Origin: CBCXVS01 sp965178525
Lineage (GTDB): Bacteria > Tectomicrobia > Entotheonellia > Entotheonellales > Entotheonellaceae
Direction: 5' to 3'
DNA: 19,705 nt
Assembly: GCA_965178525.1 (NCBI GenBank)
Contig: CBCXVS010000128.1
Location: 1 to 19,705, forward strand
Shown: in pieces, positions 6,965 to 15,694 of the stretch
Layout: the number at the start of each line of letters is the position of its first letter
Numbering within the stretch: the stretch's first letter is position 1
Position numbers and translations under genes: made by a program
The notes under the pieces: generated by a model
The model's input: the letters and a program-made list of their open reading frames with translations, nothing else
Databases searched by the model: none
Told to the model about the DNA's origin: nothing

Positions 6965-9766
6965 ATGATGACGTCGTACGAGGCGCACCAGCGCCGTGGC
7001 GATCGGACCGTAGGTAGCCGTGCGCGCGTGCTATTGGTCCTCGCCGTACTCCTGCTGAATGGGCATACCCATGGCATCCTGCGGAGCGTCGCTTTGCAGA
7101 CGGTCTCCACGGCCGACCCTGATCATCTTCGAGTTCGTGCTTCACTTCCAGCGGGGGGGCTCTCAGGTATTATTCCCATCAACCCGCCGGCCGAGGCCGC
7201 CGTGAACACGGTACAGCCTCTGGTGTTTCAGCTCGCCGACGCAGCTGGCCAGCCGCTACCGACGGTGGGTGTCCTGGTGCGCTTTGAGCTGCGGCGTGCT
7301 CCCATGCCACGCCGCGCCGATTCCCTGCCGGCTTCGTTGTGTTCGGAGACGCCTGGCTCACCCGGATGTCCGAATGAGATCGCGAGCACCGATGCCGCTG
7401 GGCAGGCGACCGTCTTCCTGACGGTTGGGCACACGTCCGGGGAGATTGAAGTTGACGTGCAGATGCTGGATGACGAGGCATCCACCACGGTGACGCTCCT
7501 AGCCCAGCCGGATCTCGACTCGGTGCGTCAGGTGGAAGTGTCGGGGAATAATCAGACGGGTGAACCGGGGCAAGAGTTGCCAGAGCCCTTGGTGGTGCGG
7601 CTTGAGGATCAGTTTGGCAATCCCATCCCGGAATCGGACGTGACCGCGAGGGTCATCCAGGGCGATGCCGAGTTCGTTACACCCGGACCAGAGGGGGCAG
7701 GCCGCATGCCCAGGTCTCATCTGCGATGGCAAGGCTTCGCAACGCCGCCGACACCCGCGGGTCCGGAGCCAATGGTCACGATACAGACCGATGTCCAAGG
7801 CGAAGCCCGCTTTTTTCTCCGCATTGGCGCGGCTGAGCGGGAGGTCGTTCGGGTCGAGGTCTCGGCGGACGCGTTTCCACAGGCGGAGCCGATACAGTTT
7901 GTCGCCTTGGTCGGTTTTCCATTTGTCAGGGGCATCGAGGTGGAAGCCGATGGCTCATTGGTGGTGGCGGATGTGAGTCTCAATGCCGTGCTTCGCGTGC
8001 ATCCGGTCACGGGAAACCGCCGTGTGGTGTCAGGCGCCGGCGTGGGCAGTGGGACACCCTTGGCAACGTTATTTGACATTGCCATTGAGGCGGATGGCTC
8101 CCTTGTGATCGCACAGGCTGTCCTGCCCAGGGCGCGTTCACAGATCGTACGCATTGATCCGCGCAGTGGCGTCCGCACCCTGGTGACCGAGGGTGACGAT
8201 ATTAACGATAGCGGTGCGACGCTTGTCCTGCCATTTGCCGTCGCCGTGGAGGGCGACGGGTCGCTGGTGGTGGCGGATGCAACACTCGGAGCGGTGGTAC
8301 GGATCGATCCTGTGAGTGGCGCCCGGCGTATCGTGTCAGGAGGCCCGGATAACCTTGGCAGTGGGCCGCCCTTTCTTGGCAGGCTGTTCGATATTGCCGT
8401 CGCCAGCGATGGGGCGTTGCTGGTCACCTCGGCCGCCCCCCAGGCGGCCGTGATACGGATCGATCCCGTAAGCGGCGCCCGGACGATCGTATCGGGGGCG
8501 GAGGTCGGCAGTGGGCCGCGCTTCGTGAACATCACCGCCATTGCTGTGGAACGCGATGGCGCCCTGGTGGTAACGGCGCCGACTGACAGCGGTGCCGCAG
8601 TGTTTCGGGTCGATCCCGTAAGCGGCGCCCGGACGATCGTATCGGGGGCGGAGGTCGGCAGTGGGCCGCGCTTCGTGGGTCTCAGCACCATTACCGTAGA
8701 ACGCGATGGGGCTCTGATCGTGGGTGATTTCGGGCGCGGCGCATTGCTGCGGGTAGACCCACGCCGTGGGGATCGCACCATTGTGTCTGAAGCCCGCTTC
8801 GGGAATGGCCCGCCTTTTATATTACCGTTGCGCATTGCGACCGAACGGGATGGCTCTCTCATTGTCATTGATGCCGCGTCCGATGCCGTTATTCGGGTGG
8901 ATCCCGTCACCGGGGATCGGATCGTCGTGTCAGATGCCACAACGGGTACAGGCCCACCTTTTCAGTCAGCTATGACAGTTGCGGTTGAAGCTGATGGGGC
9001 TCTCCTGGTGGTGGACAATGTTGCCCGTGCCGTGCTGCGGGTGGATCCGCGCCGGGGTGACCGCACCATCGTCTCCGGTGGTGTGACGCCGATGGGGAAT
9101 GGCCCGCCTCTCCTCGCGCCCTTCAGCATTGCCATCGACGCGGATGGCGCACTCCTGCTCATTGACCTTGGCCAGAGGCTTCTGGCCAGCTCGATGGTTC
9201 CGCCGGCGGTGGTGCAGATTGACGCTCAGAGTGGTGACCGCACCATCGTCTCCGGCGGCGCGCAGAACCTTGGGAGCGGTCCGCCTTTGCAAACCCCCAT
9301 GGGCCTCGCCATCGAAGCGGATGGCTCCATCGTGGTCGCGGATTGCGGTGGCGTGTGCGCGCTCTTTGCCGAGTCGGTGAATACGTCGATCCCGCCGGCG
9401 GTGGTGCGTGTGGACCGACGCCGTGGTGATCGCACGACCGTGTTAGGCCCGCCTGACACCGCAAGGGTCGATCTACTGTTCTCGGTCTTTTCGGATATTG
9501 TGGTACAGGCAGATGGGGCGCTGGTGCTGGTTGGCGGGTTCATATTCACAGCGACCGTGTGGCAGATCGACCCCCTCAGTGGCGCACCAACCCTGATCTC
9601 AGGCGTTACCCCTTTAGGTCAAACTGCCGGGAGTGGTCCCCCCTTGAGTGGCCCGTTCGGGGTGGCAATCACCCCGGACGGCGCCCTGGTCATCGCGGAT
9701 CTCTTGCTCGGCGCTGTCGTTGCCGTCGATCCACTCACGGGCAGACGCACCATCGTTTCCAAATAG
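6965..9766 (+). CDS. Exported protein: two Ig-like domains plus 12 NHL-like propeller repeats
   Basis: A 933-residue exported protein. The start is set by AGGAGG at 6951-6956, eight bases before ATGATG; the frame is open upstream but has no better site. Residues 19-37 form a signal peptide or anchor (SRARVLLVLAVLLLNGHTHG). Residues about 75-178 and 185-305 are two bacterial Ig-like (Big_1-type) domains, with STDAAGQATVFLTVG and VRLEDQFGNPIPES as hallmarks. Residues 316-933 are twelve repeats of about 50 residues, consensus PPF...IAVExDGSLVVxD...AVxRVDPxSGxRTIVSGxxxGSG, which resemble NHL/SMP-30 propeller blades and could form two six-bladed propellers. No enzymatic motif is visible; such proteins usually bind ligands or partners at the cell surface or in the periplasm. 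It is followed 24 bases later by another exported propeller protein, probably in one operon. Confidence 0.85.
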   Translation: MMTSYEAHQRRGDRTVGSRARVLLVLAVLLLNGHTHGILRSVALQTVSTADPDHLRVRASLPAGGLSGIIPINPPAEAAVNTVQPLVFQLADAAGQPLPTVGVLVRFELRRAPMPRRADSLPASLCSETPGSPGCPNEIASTDAAGQATVFLTVGHTSGEIEVDVQMLDDEASTTVTLLAQPDLDSVRQVEVSGNNQTGEPGQELPEPLVVRLEDQFGNPIPESDVTARVIQGDAEFVTPGPEGAGRMPRSHLRWQGFATPPTPAGPEPMVTIQTDVQGEARFFLRIGAAEREVVRVEVSADAFPQAEPIQFVALVGFPFVRGIEVEADGSLVVADVSLNAVLRVHPVTGNRRVVSGAGVGSGTPLATLFDIAIEADGSLVIAQAVLPRARSQIVRIDPRSGVRTLVTEGDDINDSGATLVLPFAVAVEGDGSLVVADATLGAVVRIDPVSGARRIVSGGPDNLGSGPPFLGRLFDIAVASDGALLVTSAAPQAAVIRIDPVSGARTIVSGAEVGSGPRFVNITAIAVERDGALVVTAPTDSGAAVFRVDPVSGARTIVSGAEVGSGPRFVGLSTITVERDGALIVGDFGRGALLRVDPRRGDRTIVSEARFGNGPPFILPLRIATERDGSLIVIDAASDAVIRVDPVTGDRIVVSDATTGTGPPFQSAMTVAVEADGALLVVDNVARAVLRVDPRRGDRTIVSGGVTPMGNGPPLLAPFSIAIDADGALLLIDLGQRLLASSMVPPAVVQIDAQSGDRTIVSGGAQNLGSGPPLQTPMGLAIEADGSIVVADCGGVCALFAESVNTSIPPAVVRVDRRRGDRTTVLGPPDTARVDLLFSVFSDIVVQADGALVLVGGFIFTATVWQIDPLSGAPTLISGVTPLGQTAGSGPPLSGPFGVAITPDGALVIADLLLGAVVAVDPLTGRRTIVSK
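8460..8677 (+). repeat. Identical 68-base repeats in adjacent propeller blades
   Basis: Bases 8460-8527 and 8610-8677 are identical, exactly 150 bases (50 codons, one blade) apart. They encode the end of one blade and the start of the next (DPVSGARTIVSGAEVGSGPRF). A second exact 23-base match, 177 bases apart, joins 9056-9078 and 9233-9255. Identity including third codon positions points to recent unit duplication or gene conversion. Confidence 0.9.
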
Positions 9767-9790
9767 CGTGTGTAGGAGAAGACAGTCGCA

Positions 9791-12709
9791 ATGTTGGCTC
9801 ATGTTCTTCCGGAGCCGGGTAGATCTGGCATGGCTTGGTGGCGTATGCTCATCCTTCTGGGACTGGCTTTATGCCTAGTGTGCTGCAGTGCGGGTGGCGA
9901 CCGTGGTGAGGAGACACCTCTGACCCAACAGTTGGACCTGGAGGCGATTGTGAATGTGGTCGAGATCTACCGCCAGGCACTGGCCGCGGAAGATATCGAC
10001 ACCTTACAGCGTGTGCTACAGCAGCCGACGACGCGAGTTCAAGAAACCGAGCGTGACTCACTGCAGGTGAGAAACCAGGTAGAAGACGCGGTTTTTACCG
10101 ATGCACAGGCGTTTCGCGAAGACATGACTCTAGCGTTACAAGCGTTTACGTTTACGGATCTGGGGATCCCGGAGCAGGCGGTTGAGGTGGCAGACGATCG
10201 TCGTAGTGTGACGTTTCAAGAGGTGGAGAGTGTGCTCGACCCCACGACGATGGCGCAACAAACGCGAGTTTATCGTACCACCTTCCGGCTCGTTCGTGAG
10301 GAACGTGAGGATGGCGCCGTGACCTTCCGAGTCGCCGCGGTGAGGCGACAAGGACCCTTGTTGCGGGTCACGATGCCAGGGCGCGTGTTCGCTTCCGTTC
10401 CAACCCGTGTTGACGTGTCGGCGGGGAGCACGGGTATGTTTGCGATTGACAAGGTCGACATGGAGTTCCCTGAAGCGGGTGACACGCGAGACCCTGTGGA
10501 CTGTCCCGATGATCCGATAGCGCCCATAGGGCTGCAAAGCGACGAAACGGAAACGCGGTTTCGAGGTATCTTGACGCCCCCGAACGCCGAGCGCTCCGGC
10601 ATCCGGACGCTTTGTGTGCATGTTGCCACACGTGGGGGCGAAACGCTGCTGATCCGGCATTGGTATCGGCTGCGGGCGCCAGGTGAGGGCGTGGTGCAAA
10701 GGGTGCAGCCTGCCGGGATTCCGTTGATGCGCTACTTTGCCGTTGCCGTTGCGCCAGACGGCGACAGTATTTGGTTTGGAGGCGAGGCCGAGGGTATGGG
10801 CGCCGCCGGGACGGTGGTGCAGCTCGATCCTGACGGGCAACGCCTGGATCATTTTTCGCTGCTGATTCCTAACGTGCGTATTGACACCGTGGGACGTTTC
10901 GTGGATCTGCTTTTTGACCAGCTCGGGCATATTCACTTCCCCTTCCTGTTGCAGACCACGAGTGGCGGCGTCGTGGGCAACGGTGATATTGTGCATGATC
11001 CCGCTCATCCGACCCGTTCCGGGACGTTGCTGTTTTGTCAAACGGTGAATGCTTTTGATACGAATTATCCGTTCCGTGAACCAGCTCCCCGGACCGGCGA
11101 GTCTCGTCCGAGTGCCAGCGTGCGGGCGATTGCCGCCCCGGATGGCGACATCTGGCTTTTCGGTTCGGGCGGTGGGGTGGCCCGAGTCGCGGATAACTTT
11201 CGAGACGGGCAGTGTCCGGAGGATGCGGTTGAGGTGCGCTATGATCCGGTCTTCAGCCGGGAAAACAGTGAATTGCTTTCCAATCTCGTCACAGCCATGG
11301 CCGCCGGGCGCGATGGCACGCTCTGGTTTGGCACGGTCGTGGGTTTGAGCCGGTTGAGAGATGGACAATTCTCCTCCCTGCGTTTTGATCCGGACCGCTC
11401 CTTGCAACGGGCGATCCCAACCCTGGAGGCATCGATTCGCGAGGCCACCGAGCAGGAATTCGCGACCTCGGAGGCGGACGAAAACCGTATCTTGACCCTT
11501 GAGATCTTTTTTCAGGAATTGGCCGAAGCGATTTTTGCATCACGTCCCTTGACGGCGGCGATGATTGGGGACGTCTCGTTTGAGGAGATCTTTGGGGGTC
11601 CGTTGCTGAAAGAAGATCTGATTTTTAGCGTGGTTGAGGACACGCGTGGGCGTCTGTGGTTGGGCACGTTAGGAGGCGGTCTGCGGCGCCTCGAGGGTGA
11701 TGTCCAGACACGCCACCTGACGCGCCGAGATGGCTTGGGTAGCAATATCATCCTGGCCCTGGCAGCCGGGGCGGAGGGCACCGTCCGGGCTGCAACGGAT
11801 GAGGGCGTCAGCCGTGTTCGGGACGAGAATGGGGACGTGGTGATCACCAATTTCTCCGCTCTGGATAATCTCCAGGGGCCAGTACGGGATGTGGCGGTGG
11901 ATCCAGCCGGTAGCGTGTGGTTGGCCACGGATGCGGGCCTCTTCCGGATTCCATCACAGGGACGCCAGATCGACGGCGTGGTCCAGGATGCCATGGGCCA
12001 TCCTGTCGTTGGCGCCGACGTCACCGTCATGCAAAGAACCGGGGCCGGCAACACCGGTCCGATCCGGGAGACGCCGTTTCGGGCCGCCACCGATGACGTG
12101 GGACACTTTGCGTTGCCCGACCTGCTGCCGGCGTTCCACCCGATCCGTGTGCGGGGCGCGTTTGCCATCGGTGGGCCATTCACGGAAGCGTTTCGTGAGG
12201 TTGACACGGCGGCGGAGGATCGGCATCAGGAACGTATTGTCGTGGCCCGTCGGGAACCCATCGTTCCCATTGATCCGTCACAACAACAGGACCTTGCCTT
12301 TCCCAACGTGCCGGGGGCCAGGTTGGTTATCGAGCCACAGGGCGTCATGTTCCCTGACGATACGGTGCCGGCGGTCGGCCTCACGCTGCTGCCACCTGAT
12401 AGCCCACCGTTCCCGCGGCCGCCGGGTGACGGTCTGATCGCCGTTGCGGCCGCCGAGCTGCAGCCGGACCGCCTTGAGTTCATACAGCCTGTTGAGGTGA
12501 TGCTGCCGACGCAACGATTGCTACCGGCAGACGAGGGTCTTGTGATCCTCACCTGCCTCGATAAGCAAATCTTGCAGAATCAACTGGTGGACTTTAACGG
12601 TCAGGTGAGTGCAGATCGAATGACCATCGCGGGAAGCGTCACGCGACGGCTCCCGGCAACCTGCGAGTCCGTGGTGTTTTGGACGATAGAGAACACGCTA
12701 TCCGATTGA
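9791..12709 (+). CDS. Probable lipoprotein with Reg_prop-type propeller, CarboxypepD_reg-like and ZU5-like domains
   Basis: A 972-residue exported protein. The ATG at 9791 follows AGGAG by 12 bases; an in-frame ATG at 9830 is an alternative. The signal LILLGLALCLVCCSAGG ends in a non-canonical lipobox (Cys31/32), so lipidation is likely but not sure. Residues about 48-195 look NTF2-like (DLEAIVNVVEIYRQALAAEDIDTL, then a strand-rich part ending FRVAAVRR). From about 310 to 720 come propeller units of the two-component-regulator type, for example GTLWFGTVVGLSRL, GRLWLGTLGGGLRRLEGD and GSVWLATDAGLFRI. Residues about 727-795 resemble a carboxypeptidase-regulatory-like domain (IDGVVQDAMGHPVVGADVTV). 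Residues 835-972 resemble a ZU5-like beta domain (GARLVIEPQGVMFPD...FIQPVEVMLPTQ). No kinase or catalytic domain is present, so a surface scaffold or binding role is inferred. Confidence 0.82.
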   Translation: MLAHVLPEPGRSGMAWWRMLILLGLALCLVCCSAGGDRGEETPLTQQLDLEAIVNVVEIYRQALAAEDIDTLQRVLQQPTTRVQETERDSLQVRNQVEDAVFTDAQAFREDMTLALQAFTFTDLGIPEQAVEVADDRRSVTFQEVESVLDPTTMAQQTRVYRTTFRLVREEREDGAVTFRVAAVRRQGPLLRVTMPGRVFASVPTRVDVSAGSTGMFAIDKVDMEFPEAGDTRDPVDCPDDPIAPIGLQSDETETRFRGILTPPNAERSGIRTLCVHVATRGGETLLIRHWYRLRAPGEGVVQRVQPAGIPLMRYFAVAVAPDGDSIWFGGEAEGMGAAGTVVQLDPDGQRLDHFSLLIPNVRIDTVGRFVDLLFDQLGHIHFPFLLQTTSGGVVGNGDIVHDPAHPTRSGTLLFCQTVNAFDTNYPFREPAPRTGESRPSASVRAIAAPDGDIWLFGSGGGVARVADNFRDGQCPEDAVEVRYDPVFSRENSELLSNLVTAMAAGRDGTLWFGTVVGLSRLRDGQFSSLRFDPDRSLQRAIPTLEASIREATEQEFATSEADENRILTLEIFFQELAEAIFASRPLTAAMIGDVSFEEIFGGPLLKEDLIFSVVEDTRGRLWLGTLGGGLRRLEGDVQTRHLTRRDGLGSNIILALAAGAEGTVRAATDEGVSRVRDENGDVVITNFSALDNLQGPVRDVAVDPAGSVWLATDAGLFRIPSQGRQIDGVVQDAMGHPVVGADVTVMQRTGAGNTGPIRETPFRAATDDVGHFALPDLLPAFHPIRVRGAFAIGGPFTEAFREVDTAAEDRHQERIVVARREPIVPIDPSQQQDLAFPNVPGARLVIEPQGVMFPDDTVPAVGLTLLPPDSPPFPRPPGDGLIAVAAAELQPDRLEFIQPVEVMLPTQRLLPADEGLVILTCLDKQILQNQLVDFNGQVSADRMTIAGSVTRRLPATCESVVFWTIENTLSD

Positions 12710-12761
12710 GGAGCAGCTTGGCAATCCTTGTGATCACTCATATGACAGAGGAGAGAGCAGT

Positions 12762-14483
12762 ATGGCCAACAACGATGCCCCCTACCGAAGCCGGGCCTGG
12801 TTCGATACGCCGGAGCTGTACGGGTGGCTGCGGCGTGCGGCGTTCAAAGCCGAGGGATTTGGCGAACCGGCCTACGAAGGCCGTCCCATCATCGGCATTT
12901 GCAATTCCTGGAGCGAGCTGACGCACTGCAATGCCCATCTCCGCCAAGTCGCGGACGCGGTGAAACGCGGCGTTTGGCAGGCCGGGGGATTTCCGATGGA
13001 ATTTCCCGTGATGTCGTTGGGGGAATACAATATGCGCCCCACCACGATGCTCTACCGCAACCTGATGAGCATGGACGTGGAGGAGTCCATTACCGCCAAC
13101 CCCCTCGATGGCGTCGTCCTCCTCGGCGGCTGTGACAAGACCACGCCGGCCTTGCTGATGGGCGCCGCGAGTGCTGATATTCCGGCGATTATGGTGACCG
13201 GTGGCCCGCAACTCAAAGGCAACTGGCGCGGCGAGGAACTCGGCTCGTGTACGGACTGCCGACGCTATCAGCAAGAATTACGTGCAGAACGCATTACCGA
13301 AGCGGATTGGGCCGAGTTGCAAAACTGCATCGTGCGGAGTCCTGGGCATTGTATGGTGATGGGGACAGCCTCGACGATGGCGGCTCTGAGCGAAGCCCTG
13401 GGCATGGCGTTGCCGCACAATGCCGCCATTCCGGCCGTGGACTCGCGCCGCCTGCAGCTGGCCGAAACCGCCGGCCGTCAGATCGTACAGCTCGTGGCGC
13501 TTGACCTGCGGCCGTCCACCATTTTGACCATGGACGCCTTCGACAATGCGATTCGGACCCTGCATGCCATTGGCGGCTCAACCAACGCCATCATCCATTT
13601 GATCGCCATTGCCGGGCGCGTCGGCATCGACCTGCCACTCGCCCGCTTCGACGCACTCTCACGCACCACACCCTTTCTCTTAGATTTAAAACCCTCGGGA
13701 CGCTTTCTCATGGAGGATTTCTACTATGCCGGCGGTCTACCGGCACTGCTGAAAACCATGGCGCCGTTACTGCGCCTCGATACGCTAACGATTACCGGTC
13801 AGAGCCTTGGGGCCAACATTGCCGAGGCCAACCTGCATAATCGCGACCTTATTCGCAGCCTCGATGCTCCCCTGCATGCCGAGGGCGGATTAGCTGTCCT
13901 GCATGGGTCCTTAGCACCGGATGGGGCCTTGATCAAACCGACCGCGGCGTCGCCCGAATTATTGACCCATCGCGGCCGTGCGGTGGTGTTCGACAATCAT
14001 GACGAGATGGAAGAGCGCATCGATGACCCGGACCTGGATGTACAGCCCGACGATGTCCTCGTGATGCGCAATGCCGGGCCGCTGGGCGCGCCGGGCATGC
14101 CGGAGTGGGGTTTTCTGCCGTTGCCCAAAAAGCTGTTGCAGCAGGGCATCCGCGATATGGTGCGCATCAGTGATGCGCGTATGAGTGGCACCGCGTTTGG
14201 TACGGTGGTGGTGCATGCGACGCCGGAGTCGTCGGCTGGCGGTCCGCTAGCGGCGGTCCGCACCGGTGATCTGATTGCCCTCGATGTTCCCAATCGCCGT
14301 CTGGATCTTTTAGTCGCCCCAGACGAGATTGCCCAGCGCTTGGCATCCCGTCCACAGCCTCCGCAACACCATCGGCGGGGCTATGGATGGATATTCGCCC
14401 AGCATATCTTACAAGCCGATCAAGGGTGCGATTTTGATTTCTTGCGTCATGAGCGCCTTATGGCCGCAGCCGTTACGGCTTGA
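12762..14483 (+). CDS. IlvD/Edd-family dehydratase, probably a sugar-acid (pentonate) dehydratase
   Basis: A 573-residue cytoplasmic iron-sulfur enzyme that removes water from a 2,3-dihydroxy acid. The three expected cluster cysteines are present: Cys47 (IGICNSWSE), Cys124 (GGCDKTTPA, with the D125 and K126 metal-site residues) and Cys197 (GHCMVMGTASTM). The catalytic serine is Ser475 in SDARMSGTAFGTVVVH. The C-terminal signature RGYGWIFAQHILQADQGCDFDF and the N-terminal RSRAWFDTPELYGWLRR are those of L-arabonate/pentonate/hexonate dehydratases rather than the branched-chain biosynthetic IlvD, so I infer sugar-acid catabolism; the exact sugar is not determinable. GAGGAG at 12748-12753 lies eight bases before the ATG. 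No aldolase, dehydrogenase or sugar transporter is adjacent. It overlaps the convergent nucleotidyltransferase by 11 bases. Confidence 0.93.
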   Translation: MANNDAPYRSRAWFDTPELYGWLRRAAFKAEGFGEPAYEGRPIIGICNSWSELTHCNAHLRQVADAVKRGVWQAGGFPMEFPVMSLGEYNMRPTTMLYRNLMSMDVEESITANPLDGVVLLGGCDKTTPALLMGAASADIPAIMVTGGPQLKGNWRGEELGSCTDCRRYQQELRAERITEADWAELQNCIVRSPGHCMVMGTASTMAALSEALGMALPHNAAIPAVDSRRLQLAETAGRQIVQLVALDLRPSTILTMDAFDNAIRTLHAIGGSTNAIIHLIAIAGRVGIDLPLARFDALSRTTPFLLDLKPSGRFLMEDFYYAGGLPALLKTMAPLLRLDTLTITGQSLGANIAEANLHNRDLIRSLDAPLHAEGGLAVLHGSLAPDGALIKPTAASPELLTHRGRAVVFDNHDEMEERIDDPDLDVQPDDVLVMRNAGPLGAPGMPEWGFLPLPKKLLQQGIRDMVRISDARMSGTAFGTVVVHATPESSAGGPLAAVRTGDLIALDVPNRRLDLLVAPDEIAQRLASRPQPPQHHRRGYGWIFAQHILQADQGCDFDFLRHERLMAAAVTA

Positions 14484-15498
14484 GTTCCTGAGCCAGGGCT
14501 TCTTGATGCATCAACCAGTGCGTGAAGTTCGCACAGACGGCGTCGTAGGACTCCGCCGTGTCCACATCCAGCGTGCACCCGCCGTAGTGGGTCATCATGG
14601 TGGTAAATCGCGTGCGCAGCACCTGAGAGGCCAGACTGGCGAGCATGGACAGGTCGAGAAAGAAGGGGCGGAAAGGCCAAGCCGACTGCCAGCCATGGCG
14701 TGCGGTCACACGCGCGATATGCAAGCACGCCACCGCCCAGCCGGCCCGCAGCGAGACGTCTCGGGCTTTGGCCATCTGCCACCCGAGCCGGAGAATGTTC
14801 CACCATTCCTTTTGGTGCCGCACCTCATAGATACGTTGGATATGCAGGCGATTGCCGAGGCGAAAGGGCTTGACGAGATGCAAGTTGTTTTGCCGCACCT
14901 GCAAATCGCGTAGGGTGAAATACGCCATGCGGATGCCCAGGCGTTCCTTCTGTGGGTAGTAGGGACGCAGAGCCGATTCCGGGGTCAAGCCGAAAAAGTA
15001 GTCATAGCGTGTCAGGTCGCAACCATCGACAAAGGTATCGATTTCGGTAGGCGTCGCCAGCGGAATGTCGCCGGGCATAATTAAGACGGCCTTATCCGCG
15101 TCGGTATCGGCGTAACGCTGCCAATCGGTGTCCGGTGTATAATGGGGGAGAGAATGGAGAAAGCCCTTCCAGATATTATCGTACAAGGTCTGGCCCTGTT
15201 CTAGGAGGATCACGGGCCGGTTGCCTTGGAAAGGACTGTTCGGGGTGGCGAGGGCGTTTTCCAAACGGGCTTTATCGCCAACCACGAAAATGCGGTCTGT
15301 ACAGCGGGCGCGCTCGACAGCGCTGAGCACATAGTTGATAGCCGGGATGCCGGCGATCGGAAGAAACACTTTATTTTTCTGTAAAACCGGACGACTAGCG
15401 GCACGGTCACCGGCTGTAACAATGACGTCCGGTGGCCCGGATATGGTGTTGATCCTGTCCACAATTTTTGTCCCATCATCTCCGTGGACCCTGTACAA
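14473..15498 (-). CDS. MobA-like NTP transferase family protein
   Basis: The N-terminal part is a nucleotidyltransferase Rossmann-type fold: DVIVTAGDRAASRPVLQKNK, FLPIAGIPAINYVLSAVERA and then the metal-site segment LIMPGDIPLATPTEID. This is the pattern of MobA/GlmU/IspD-like transferases that join a nucleotide to a phosphorylated sugar or cofactor. The usual GG loop of AGG is AGD here. The C-terminal 150 residues (from about RQKEWW to LKP) are not one I recognise. The start is uncertain: the longest frame begins with TTG at 15498 (341 residues), while GTG at 15462 (329 residues) keeps the whole fold. Its substrate is unknown. It diverges from the small lipoprotein gene, with a shared upstream region of about 200 bases. 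Confidence 0.78.
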   Translation of the reverse strand: MYRVHGDDGTKIVDRINTISGPPDVIVTAGDRAASRPVLQKNKVFLPIAGIPAINYVLSAVERARCTDRIFVVGDKARLENALATPNSPFQGNRPVILLEQGQTLYDNIWKGFLHSLPHYTPDTDWQRYADTDADKAVLIMPGDIPLATPTEIDTFVDGCDLTRYDYFFGLTPESALRPYYPQKERLGIRMAYFTLRDLQVRQNNLHLVKPFRLGNRLHIQRIYEVRHQKEWWNILRLGWQMAKARDVSLRAGWAVACLHIARVTARHGWQSAWPFRPFFLDLSMLASLASQVLRTRFTTMMTHYGGCTLDVDTAESYDAVCANFTHWLMHQEALAQELKP

Positions 15499-15694
15499 TA
15501 GAGCCCGGAGCGCTTCGACTGCCTTGCTGTGTTGATCGTGTACGGCGACAAGGGTAGCGAGCGACGCCAGCCTCCGGCTGGACAGCGTATCTTGCTGGGT
15601 CTTTCCAATATGACCAGCCGCTTACTATACGGCGTTTCCGCAGGGAAATCAATCCTTGCCGTCAGGGCCATGCTGGACACAAGGAGAAGAAGGT
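15499..15694. other. Divergent upstream region
   Basis: A space of about 196 bases between the divergent starts of the nucleotidyltransferase and the lipoprotein gene. Any promoters for the two should lie here, but I see no clear -35/-10 pair. Confidence 0.4.

Noticed and set aside
7717..8940. 407-codon minus-strand ORF opposite the propeller repeats
   Set aside because: Its Ser/Thr/Ala/Pro/Arg repeats are the antisense of the propeller consensus; no ribosome site or independent homology.
10136..11407. 423-codon minus-strand ORF opposite the lipoprotein gene
   Set aside because: Composition is rich in Arg, His and Gly as in antisense shadows; the plus strand has clear domains.
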